NCBI GenBank assembly: GCA_039111635.1
Contig: JBCAQO010000006.1
Location: 2,170,001 to 2,234,000 of the forward strand
Origin: Heterobasidion occidentale
Lineage: Eukaryota > Basidiomycota > Agaricomycetes > Russulales > Bondarzewiaceae
Direction of reading: 5' to 3'
Length of the DNA: 64,000 nt
Of this stretch, positions 1 to 9,060 are shown in pieces (the stretch's first letter is position 1; each line of letters starts with the position of its first letter). The notes under the pieces are model-generated. The model worked only from the letters and a program-made list of their open reading frames with translations, made no database searches and was not told where the DNA came from. A program made the position numbers and the translations under genes.

Positions 1-1292
1 ACCGAAGACTACAGAAACCGCATCGCCGTCGTCGGGCTGCAGGACGAACGCGTGCTCGTGGAGGACGACTATGGCGACTACCCGGACTTCGTGACGCTCG
101 TCGAGGCGAACCACGGATACCCTGCGACCAGCCTGCAGTGGCAGCCCAGCGCGGCGTCCAGTTTCCAGTGGACGCAGAAATCTCCGTCGACGGAGCTGCT
201 TGCGACGACGGGGGACTCTTTGAGGGTGTGGGAGTACACGAACGACGCATCGCCGTCGCTGTCGAGCTTCGTGGGAGGCAGCCGACCTCAGGAGGGCACA
301 GATTGACGCTTAGATCTACACTGTCTGGGGTATGTCGCCCGCCCTCTCTCGCGCTCGCCGTCGTCTGTTGAAGCTCACGATGCCGTGGCTTCACGGGCGC
401 CCAGCAATCAAAAGTCACCAACCAGTCGGGGGGCGCCCCGCTCACCAACTTCTCGTGGAACGAGAAGATGCCCAACCTCGTCGTGACATCATCGATAGAC
501 ACGACGTGCACCGTCTGGAACATCGACACCTCCACCGCCGTCACGCAGCTGATCGCGCACGACCGCGAGGTGTACGACGTCGCGTGGCTGCCAGGATCGA
601 CGGACATCTTCGTCTCCGTCGGCGCGGACGGCTCGCTGCGCGCGTTCGACCTGCGTAGCCTCGAGCACTCCACCATCCTGTACGAGACCCCGCCGCCGAA
701 GAACCCGCCGCCGCCGACGACGCCGTCCGCGGGGTCCCGCCCCCCCACGTCGCCGCTGCTTCGCATTGCGTTCAATCCATCAGACGCGAACTACATGTCA
801 ACGTTCCACATGGACGGATCGGACGTGCAGATTCTGGACATGCGGAGTCCAGGTGCTCCCGTGATGGAGCTTCGGGCACATCGAGCGCCTGTCAACGCCG
901 CAGCCTGGAGTTTCACAGACACCCCGTTACTAGCCACCGCAGGTAACGTAGACCGACGGCCCGTCCAGCTCGCTGCGAGTGAACTGATGCCTGGTCAAAA
1001 TTCTACAGCGGACGACTGCCAGCTACTCCTGTGGGACATCGCGCCGCATTCGCTGCCTCCCAGCTCCTCGCCCCGCAACGCGAGCTCGCGCCTCAGCTCG
1101 CCGCGACCGTCTGACGGGAAGAAGCGGATTCTGTCGGATCCCGTCATGGCGTACTCCGCGTCGAGCGAGATCACGAACATCGCGTGGTCGCCGCGGATCC
1201 CGCAAATGATACTGAACAGCGGGCACATGACGCCCGCGGGAGAGTGGCTCGCGGTTGTGACAGGGAAGTCAATCAAAGCTTTGAAGGTGTAG
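1..1292 (+). CDS. WD40-repeat protein, WDR68/DCAF7 (TTG1-like) family, 5' partial
   Basis: The gene enters from the left edge, so its start is missing. WD40 blades are clear: LRVWEYTNDAS, SSIDTTCTVWNIDTS, TQLIAHDREVYDVAW, SVGADGSLRAFDLR, LEHSTILYE, and the C-terminal CQLLLWDIA and GEWLAVVTGKSIKALKV. The block from SSIDTTCTVW to LEHSTILYE is the signature of the WDR68/DCAF7 family, a seven-blade adaptor for DYRK kinases and CUL4-DDB1 ligases (family knowledge). Two introns fit: 330-404 (phase 0, gtatgt...ccag) and 943-1008 (gtaacg...acag), the second restoring TAADDCQLLLWD. Near 288-298 the reading frame shifts by one base between GGSRPQ and GHRLTLRSTLSG. One extra G in the GGG run would repair it, so I read this as a sequence error, not a mutation. 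Stop at 1290-1292. Confidence 0.9.
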
Positions 1293-2392
1293 ACGACGGG
1301 GCGCTTGTGGGGCCGGACATTTTTACGTGCTGTGTTGTGTTATCATAGTTGTGTTGCTCGAGATGGTTCAATGTTTTCCTTTGGATGTATCAGGCGTGGA
1401 CGTCGATGATGCATCGACAGCCTGAAGCGCTGGCTCGCACTGTCCAATATCCAGCGCGCTGAGCGCATTCGTCTGTTCATTGCAGCTTCGAGACAGGTAT
1501 GTGAATTGATATACTGGTCACAGCGAGATGCCGTTCTGACAATTCGTGTAGCACACGTCGCGTGCGTAGACTGAGACGCTGCTTTTAGAAAGTTGGCAAC
1601 CTTCTTGGCAACTCTATACGAGTGCTCTGTGCCCCTGGTTCCGGATCTCCAATTTATAGTCTCGCAGAAGACTCTGTCCACGGGGCACCAGCTCATGAGA
1701 TCCATGCACTCGTACGAACGGCGCGTGTGGGGTGGCACCTGCCCTGTGCAGCAGCGTGGAGTGCCTGACGTGGACCGGGGCCCCTTATCGCCGACTGTTG
1801 TGGTCTGGCTGAGCAAACGCTGGACGGACTTATCTGCACGGCAGCGCCGGGTTTCGTGTCTGTCAAAGAGATATTAGGCGAGGTGATACGCGGGGTGTCT
1901 TGTGTTGTGTGGCTGGCTATCGGAATGAAGGGGGCGTGCACCTGCGGGTGCATTCCCCATAAGCAATCCAATTGAAGTGCCAAGTCAGTCCTCTGAATTC
2001 CCGACCTGATAAGACCCGGACGTGTGCAGGTGGGGGTGGCAGAGAAGCCGTTTTTTGCCGCAGAAGTCGACCCAAAGGAGTCATTAACTCCGGATTTAGA
2101 CGCACTGGCGGGGAAGTGGGTCGCCGAGCAGTGTGGAAATGGGACCGTGAAGGGAAAAAAAACCAAAAGCGGGGACGGGCAGATAGGAGGGGAGAATTGG
2201 ATATTTGGGGCAAGGCACCGACAAGGGGTTATCTGGCGGTGGACGGGACGAAAAACGATGAACCGCATGGTGTCGCTGTGCAGAGCGTATTTATGGGCCC
2301 GATCTCGCAGCCATGTTTTTTTTCCTCCAGCGACCAGCGCTCCCTCGAGTCTTTAGCAGCCCGCCGCCGTGCCCCGCCGCACTCCTGCACAC
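1293..2392. other. Intergenic: WDR68 3' flank and CNT promoter region
   Basis: About 1.1 kb with no supported gene. Short open frames occur on both strands but have no recognisable protein, and none has convincing start context plus splice sites. The last ~250 bases, with an A-run at 2157-2163 and pyrimidine-rich TTTTTTTTCCTCC near 2315-2327, should hold the promoter and leader of the following transporter. Confidence 0.5.
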
Positions 2393-4667
2393 ATGTCGAA
2401 CGAGCTCCCCGCCGTCGAACAAGCCGCGCCCGCTCTCGATAAGAAGCGCTCCCGCTCCACAGACTCCTTCCCCGACAAGGAGGGCCCGGCGCACGTACAC
2501 GACTCAGAGGCACAGCCAGACAGGGACGAGGAGAGCACATCCTGGCTCTCCCGCCATCACGTCCTCATCCACCGCGTCGTCCTCATCTCCCTCGCAGCCT
2601 TAATTCTTGGCTGGTGGGTGTCCGCGACCATCCTCACCGCGACCCGCCATCGATGGATCGTCCAGACGCTCTTCGCCTGGTTCTTCCTCGCCATCATCGC
2701 CTTCCGCTTCATCCCCAACTCCGTCGTCACCCGCCCCGTAGAGGCCGTCTGGGTTCCCGTCGTCCAAAAACCCTTCTTCACCCTGCCCCGCTCGGTCCGC
2801 CTAGCCATGGGCTGGGGTGCCCTCCTCTCCATCGTCTTCGGCTCCGCCTTTGGCTTCAAGACGACCGGTGTACGCCCGTCTTGCTCGCATTTTTTTCACT
2901 GCGTTGGAAATCCGTTGAGCCTACTTTCTCTAGAACACCAACTATGGCGATCGTGCCATCTCTGTCCTTGGGCTCTTCCTCTTCCAGCTCGGATTCTACG
3001 TGTCCTCAAAACATCGGTCCCACATCGAATGGTATGTCTTGTGCCGCTCCCCAGTCTATCGGCGGGTTTGATAATCTTATCTATCCTAGGCCAACCGTGA
3101 TCGCGGGACTCTTCATGCAACAGGCCGTAGCACTCTTCGTGTTGAAGACCTCTGCCGGTTTCTCCATCTTCAAGTGGTTGGCCACCCTCGCTTCCGACTT
3201 CCTCTCTCAGGCCTATGTCGGCGCCGCCTTCTTCTTCGATGCTGAGACCGTCGCCAAGCACTGGTTCTTCGTCAACACGGTATGTACACTAGTCACGCGA
3301 CCAAAAATCAGACTAAGGCGCCTCGGTTCCGTCAGCTTTCCGCAGTGATCTTCTTCATTGCCTTCGTGCAGATGATGTTCTACGTATGTCCCCGTGAAGT
3401 TCTCGCGCAGATCTCGTCGCTGACTTGTTCCCAAAGCTCGGAGTAATGCAATGGATCGTGAAGAACTTGTGAGCTCCCCTCGGCACTTTCTTTTGGATGG
3501 GACGCTGACTCGACCGCCTCAAGTGCCTGGTTCTTCTTCAAAACGATGAACGTCTCTGGTGCAGAGGCCGTCGTCGCTGCCGCGTCGCCCTTTATCGGCC
3601 AGGGCGAGTCTGCGTGCCTCGTCAAGCCCTACGTCGATCTCATGACCGAGTCCGAGCTCCACCTCACCATGACCTCCGGGTTCTCGACCATCGCCGGATC
3701 CGTGTTCACGGCGTACGTCGCGCTCGGCGTGCCCCCGCAGAACTTGATCACGTCCTCCGTCATGAGTATCCCCGCGTCTATCTCGATCAGCAAGGTCCGC
3801 ATGCCGGAGCTCGAAGAGCCTGTCACGCGCGGCCGTGTCGTCGTCGACCGCGGTGTCGAGAAGGACGCTCCTGCCAGCGCGTTGCACGCGTTCTCTAAGG
3901 GCTCCGTCTTCGGTCTCGTTGTCGCTGGTCAGATTTTGTGCGTTCCATCTCTCGTGCTGCTACGTTTGAGGCTATGAGAAGCTGAATGCGCTCATGCTGC
4001 AGGTGTAACGTGTTGACCATCCTGGCGCTCATCGCTACCATCAACGGCCTCCTCACATGGATTGGCCGTGGCTTTGGTATCCACCATCTTACCCTCCAGC
4101 TCATCCTTGGATACATCGGATACCCTATCACTTTCCTCCTCGGTGCGTTCGCTGCGCATATATGCTGTATAACCGTGCCCCTCTAACATATACGATATAT
4201 CCAGGTGTTCCCCGTCCAGAGATCCTCCGCGTCTCCCAGCTCCTCGCCACGAAGCTCGTCGAGAACGAGTTCGCCGCCTACCTCGGTACGTCTGCCTCTG
4301 CCCCCCGTGCCCTGCGTCTGTCCTGAGCGACACTCATACGTGTCGCGAACAGAGCTCCAGGCGATCCAGGCGAGCAGCAACCCGCTGACCGACCGCGCGT
4401 TCACGATTACGTCGTACGCGCTCTGCGGCTTCGCGAACCTGTCCTCGCTCGGCATCCAGATCGGCGTGCTCACCGCGCTCGCGCCGACACGCAGCAAGAT
4501 CATCGCGCGCAGCGCCATGTCCGCCATGATCTGCGGCTTCATCTCCACGCTCCAGACCGCCGGCATCGCGTGAGTGCTCCCCTTGTCTCGGTTCACACTG
4601 CGGGCGCTGACTTTGTGGATTTTCTCTTCGTTCGCCTTGGACCGACGATAGCGGTATGCTGGTATGA
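2393..4667 (+). CDS. Concentrative nucleoside transporter (CNT / SLC28 family)
   Basis: Na+- or H+-coupled nucleoside uptake carrier of the plasma membrane (family knowledge). Ten exons join in frame: 2393-2869, 2934-3031, 3090-3279, 3336-3383, 3437-3468, 3524-3937, 4003-4142, 4205-4285, 4353-4569, 4652-4667. All introns are GT-AG and 45-83 nt. The ~75-residue N-terminus is hydrophilic and cytosolic ([10 protein letters not shown]), followed by many membrane segments such as [20 protein letters not shown]. The CNT core is visible as [47 protein letters not shown] and [19 protein letters not shown], the helical-hairpin and TM motifs that bind nucleoside. The C-terminus is short ([16 protein letters not shown]). 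I start at the ATG at 2393; an in-frame GTG 24 bases upstream is not a fungal start. The frame looks intact throughout. Confidence 0.95.
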
Positions 4668-5421
4668 TCGATCCCCTTGCGCGGCGTCGTCCCTGCTCGG
4701 ATCTATGTTTCCCTTGGCGTTTCTCTTCTCTTCTCGGGTAGATTATGGCTATTTGTGCGCTAGGGGGTGTGTACTAGCTTATTGTTGTAGGCGCACGCGC
4801 GCGCGCCGGCGTGTCCCGTCGGATGTCTTGTAGGGATGTGGTGCGGGGAGGGGCGGTGTGGTGGTGTTGCAGTACGGTACTTACGTGGCAAGGGTTGCTA
4901 CTAATGCCTCGGGCTGTGCTTTGGTGTAGGATAAGTGGCCTCGACGCGGGTTTATGGTTGACCTCTTTTCTCCTTGTTGGCGTGTGATTAGTCGGTCGAC
5001 CGACCGACGCGGCATGTCATGGCGGCACCTTTTGAATTCGGAGTGAGGTAGGGGAGGCAAAAAAAATCTGGTTGCAGATATCTGGCGTCGAAGCAGGTTT
5101 ATTCGCGGCTTGCTGTTGACTCGCCGAATTGGATTGAAGGAGCTTCGAGCCCAGTACACAGAGTCCTTTATCGACAGACAGAGCCGGTTAAATTTGCACT
5201 CGACGTCAACAGGTCGATGTCCTGCAGCTCCTGCAGCACATCTACGAAGTTCTCGATGCTCAGGTTTGCCTTCCTCCATCGTATCCTGCAAAGGCCTCTC
5301 CGTCGCTTGGTCTTACCGTCTTTTCTTCCCTGTCCCTTGATTTCCAGCACTCGCCTCAGCGCCCACATATCCTCTGCTCCGAGGCCTTACGATGGCCAGT
5401 CGTTCAATACCGTCTGAATCA
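4668..5421. other. Intergenic between CNT gene and kinase relic
   Basis: About 750 bases with no supported gene. It carries the transporter 3' flank, including an alternating GCGCGCGC tract near 4795-4806, and whatever remains of the promoter of the decayed kinase that follows. Confidence 0.45.
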
Positions 5422-6170
5422 ATGACGTCGACGACGGCGAAGCGTTTTACTGTAACGAGAAGCCGCAGTGCGCACATGCTCACGCCCGAGCAAGGCCACA
5501 GCTAGTCTCCGTGGCCGACCTTACACAGAAGACAGTCGTTCTGTGTATAAGGCCACAGCTACTACCCGCTCACTCTGGGACAGCAGCTCAAGGACGGCCA
5601 GCTCGAGGTCGTGAGGAAGCTCGGCTGGGCTGAGTATTCCAGCGTCTGGCTCGCCCGCACGCTCGAGTAAATCCCTAAAGTTCTAGGTGCTGCCCGCGCC
5701 GGTTCTAGAAACACATACCCCGTCGAGTACGTCGCTGTCAGGGTCCGGCGTCGTGCGAGGACTCCTCGGCGAGGTCGACGCCCTCTACGTGATCAAAAAG
5801 GCGAACCCGCGTCATTCGGGCTACAAGCACTGCAGGATCATCTACGACACCTTCATCTATGCATCGTGACCGATGTTCTTGGGCCGTACCTCACCGGCCT
5901 AGCGGCGTTCTTTCCCCCTTGCCCTCATGCAACGAATCATTAAGCAGACGCTTCTTGCTCTTGACTGCGACTGTGCCTTACGCTTCTCCGTCGGGTCGAA
6001 GGCAAGCTCCTCCGCTTGGACACGTTCGCTCCTTGCACGATAGAGGCATTTCTCCGCAATTACAAAGTCCTAGGAGAAAATGACATCCCGGCTGCGGCTG
6101 CGTTCATACGGAGATGCTTGACGCTTGATCCTTGGAGCTGTTGAGTGACGCGTGGTTCAAGGATGCGTGA
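5422..6170 (+). pseudogene. Relic of an SRPK-type serine/threonine protein kinase
   Basis: A plausible original start is the ATG at 5422 (MTSTTAKRFTVTRSRS). Pieces of an SR-protein kinase follow in order: YYPLTLGQQLKDGQ, VVRKLGWAEYSSVWLAR (P-loop region), ENTYPVEYVAVRV after a 42-nt intron (5667-5708), GLLGEVDALYVIKKANPRHS, GYKHCRIIYDTF, LCIVTDVLGPYL, MQRIIKQTLLALDC, then the C-terminal LLRLDTFAPCTIEAF, AAAAFIRRCLTLDP and LELLSDAWFKDA. At least four frame changes separate these pieces. The catalytic core (HRD loop, DFG and activation segment) is missing between LALDC and LLRLD, so no active kinase can result. A 49-bp element with 8-bp direct repeats interrupts the N-terminal part at 5503-5551. 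Confidence 0.8.
5503..5551 (+). mobile_element. Tiny (49 bp) palindromic insertion with 8-bp target duplication
   Basis: The insert starts TAGTCTCCGTGG and ends TTCTGTGTATAAG. It contains a hairpin with arms TTACACAGAA and TTCTGTGTATAA. It is flanked by direct repeats GCCACAGC at 5495-5502 and 5552-5559; the identity extends to 13 bases when the element ends are counted. Removing the insert and one repeat joins the kinase frame without a break (PEQGHS directly into YYPLTLGQQL), so the empty site is explained. A close relative with different flanking repeats sits at 17168-17225 and again at 24610-24667. The insert has no coding capacity. It could also be read as an intron-generating (introner-like) element, because GT at 5505 and CACAG ending at 5558 would remove 54 nt in frame. 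Confidence 0.7.
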
Positions 6171-7543
6171 GCCCTATATCTTGAATTGATTGTATATCAT
6201 GCGCGGTGCATGGGCGTCACCTGGTGATCCATGCGAGGTCCGTATGAATCACTCCTGCATGCAGATCGTCACTTACCTGTCTCATGACAGTGTGCATTAG
6301 ACGTGCTGCCGCGTACATAGCCTAGAGGTATGGTCGTAATGTGTTAAACGTAGCTAACCCCGCCCAGGGCAGAAGTCCGAGGCTTGTACACCACACTGCC
6401 TTTTCCTGCGAACGAGAACCACTCAGACGATCACCGGATCCTTGCCTCTGTGAAGGATGCGTAGCTTCAGCGGTGAGTGATGCGATAGCCGTTCGCAAAG
6501 TTTAAGTCCAATGCCTCACGTTGAGAGTTTCTGGTGAGGAAACCATTCGAAGGATAGCCCCGCCGCCTCCACATCTCTTCGCTTTCAGTATAGAGCGGCA
6601 TGTATTCCATCATCTGTACATGGTACGGTGCTTGTAGTCGTATGCACGCCCATCTTCCATGGGTCTCTGCTTGGGATATCACTGTAGCTCTGCTTTTGAA
6701 CATCACTCATGACATAGAAATGAATGCGTGCTTGTGCAGCTCAGTAATGGGGCCGTGAAAGTTGCACACTCTACAGCGCGTCATGTTCAACGTCTGCTCA
6801 CGGTCATATCCGAGACAGGACGTTCACCCACAGACACTTCTCTCCGCCATCGATACCTTGATCTTTACAAGCAGACTTTCTTTCCACCACAATTGTCCCC
6901 TCTTTCTTCTCAAAGAACACACTATCGCCTCACGCTCTCCTTATCGTCTATTCTGTACGGTGCGTTCACCCACATACCCGGAGCTAATATGTCCGCCAAA
7001 CCGTCCATGGACGGCAAAGACTTCCTTCTCGGCCGTTGGTATGGACTCCTCTGAAGCTAAGAGTACAGTTTGTCTTTGATGACAAAGTGCCCGTGCTCGA
7101 TGTTGCAGTCGTCAGAAATTTCATGACCAACCCTAGTCAGGCTATTCACAAACTCAATCACAACGATACGATCAGATGCAAGACAGCGCAGACTGGATTT
7201 TTCTAAATACACATAGTCAAATGACACACCCATCCACGATGGGATAAACACGAGTGAAGATGGATGAGATCGTACTAGTACAAGCCGTGTTGTGGTAATA
7301 ACCGAGACTAACGACGCGAGCCAAGGACGAAAACGACGAGTGCTGATAGAAACGACAGGACTGGGAAAGGATTTCGTGTGGATGAGGGTCATACAAGAAA
7401 AGCAATGGAAAATAACGCAGGAGAAAGAACAGACAGGGCCGCATTCAGAGGAAGGGGAGGAGCGGAAGGGGATCGCGGCACTGGAATGGAGATTAGAACA
7501 GCGATAGACGAACGTGCTGAAAATACGAACGTAGAAAGAAAAT
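6171..7543. other. Intergenic, 1.4 kb, no supported gene
   Basis: No protein is recognised on either strand. At 6990-7040 there is a short start-like context (aatATG, MSAKPSMDGKDFLLGRW) followed by a GTATGG donor-like site, but no continuing exon was found, so I treat it as a relic or chance. The right part is the 3' flank of the RNA-binding protein gene. Confidence 0.4.
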
Positions 7544-8496
7544 TTAATAGCCAGGGCCTCCGTAACCGCCCCTGCCAAAGCCGCCCTGCTGGTAGTCATT
7601 TTGTTGACCGTAGCCGCTCTGAGGGGGGTACGAGCCTTGCTGGTATTGCTGGCCGTATCCTGATGTAATTTAAATCAATATATGCAGTGGAAGAGTTTGT
7701 AACAAACCTCTACCAACCCTGCTGGCCGCCACCGCCGTAGCCACCCTGGTTGTAACCCCCCTGACCTCCACCAGCGCTGTAACCACGGCCTCCACCTAAA
7801 GACAATCAGTGACTGGTGTAGAATAGATCAACAAATTCATACCGTAGCCTCCACCGGCACCTCCGCCACCGTAGCCTCCACCGGAAGCACCTCCTCCGTA
7901 GCCTGGAGATATGTCAGAACAAAATGCAGATAAAAAAACTGATGGTTCTAACCACCGCCTCCTCCACCGCCACCACTGCCCTTGGCATTGGCGAGGTTCA
8001 CCCGGATCCTCCTGCCATCGAGCTCCTGCTCGTTGAGGTTGTTGATGGCGGCATCAGCCTCCTCGCTGGTGCTGAAAGTGACAAAGCCAAATCCGCGCGA
8101 GCGACCAGTCTCACGATCCCGCATCACAATGGACTACGACACAGAATAAGCGTGTCAGCGGGCAAGCTCATGCGAGACTCGATGCAATCATCCTTATGAG
8201 GACCATCAAGGTAACAAGGCAGAACAGCGCACATCGAGGATTTGGCCGAACTCGGAGAAAGCCTGAAAGCAACAACAACAACGCGCAACGGAATCAGGAT
8301 AAGAGAACAAGACACCAAAGCATCAAACTGACTTGGCGCAACGTATCATCGGTCGTATTCCAACTCAAATTGCTATCAATAGTGTACAAGGGTTACTATC
8401 AGTCTCGCACTTCCCCAACCCCGTCGAGGAGGAGAAGCGCGCATGAGCAAGAACACAAACACACAAGACTGACCCAACGTAAACCTTTGCAGACAT
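7544..8496 (-). CDS. Glycine-rich RNA-binding protein with one N-terminal RRM
   Basis: Small RNA-binding protein of the plant GRP / animal CIRBP-RBM3 architecture, acting on mRNA in nucleus and cytoplasm (family knowledge). Starting at ATG 8496, the first exons are tiny: 8496-8474, 8372-8333, 8262-8233, then from 8133. They join to [31 protein letters not shown] and [27 protein letters not shown] is RNP2 and RGFGFVTF is RNP1, both with intact aromatic residues. After [12 protein letters not shown] comes a Gly-rich tail with Tyr spacing ([14 protein letters not shown]), then [18 protein letters not shown] and the end [10 protein letters not shown]. The later introns follow the fungal GTNNGY donor rule; the one inside GGQQG/YGQQY uses GTTGGT. 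About 170 residues. The RG sites are possible targets of the PRMT1-type enzyme at 62-63.6 kb, which is inference only. Confidence 0.92.
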
Positions 8497-8636
8497 GACT
8501 GGAGAGGATTAATACAATAGGAACCAGGATCCTGTACACGAGAACGAAACCGAGACCGAAAAACTCAGAAGGGACGGGCCGATTGTGGGGGTACCTGGAG
8601 CGGACCTTGGGACAAAAGCGACGCGACGCTCGAAAC

Positions 8637-8642
8637 TTTATA
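8637..8642 (-). promoter_or_regulatory. Probable TATA box of the glycine-rich RNA-binding protein gene
   Basis: TATAAA on the minus strand, 141 bases upstream of the ATG at 8496 and within GC-rich surroundings. The position suits a TATA box of a highly expressed fungal gene. It is supported by consensus and spacing only. Confidence 0.4.
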
Positions 8643-9060
8643 CCCCAAGAGAATTTTCAAGGTCAGATTCAAATCCAGTCGATCTAAATTCAGCGATTCG
8701 TTCTAGAATCTAGAACAGGTCACAGGTTTTAGGGGCTGTCCTCGTTCGGTACGTGACACAAGATAACACATGGGCGCTGGAGCATGTAGATGAGTGTGAG
8801 AAATGAAGACTGACAGCGGAAAAAGACACAAATGGAGAGCCAGACTATACAAATGCACCTACCAAAGCTATATGCACGAAGGAAGAAGACAATGTAAGGT
8901 CATTACTAGTATAACAGAGAGAGTTCATAAGAGAGAATCATGGGAAAGGTCGTGACTAAGTCGTAAGCGGGAATTGAGAGACAGGCAGGGAGTAGTGTGG
9001 GATGGGATGTGAAAATAGAGAAGCCAGGAAAAGAAACGCCGGAGCGCCGTCAGGTTCACA

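Noticed and set aside
1343..2268. Overlapping 100-190 codon frames on the minus strand between WDR68 and the CNT gene
   Set aside because: No homologous protein recognised, overlapping frames compete, and no splice or start support.
5505..5558. Ordinary spliceosomal intron in a working kinase gene instead of an insertion
   Set aside because: The perfect flanking direct repeats and a second copy at an unrelated locus favour a mobile insert; the kinase is dead anyway. The splicing possibility is kept as an alternative within the finding.
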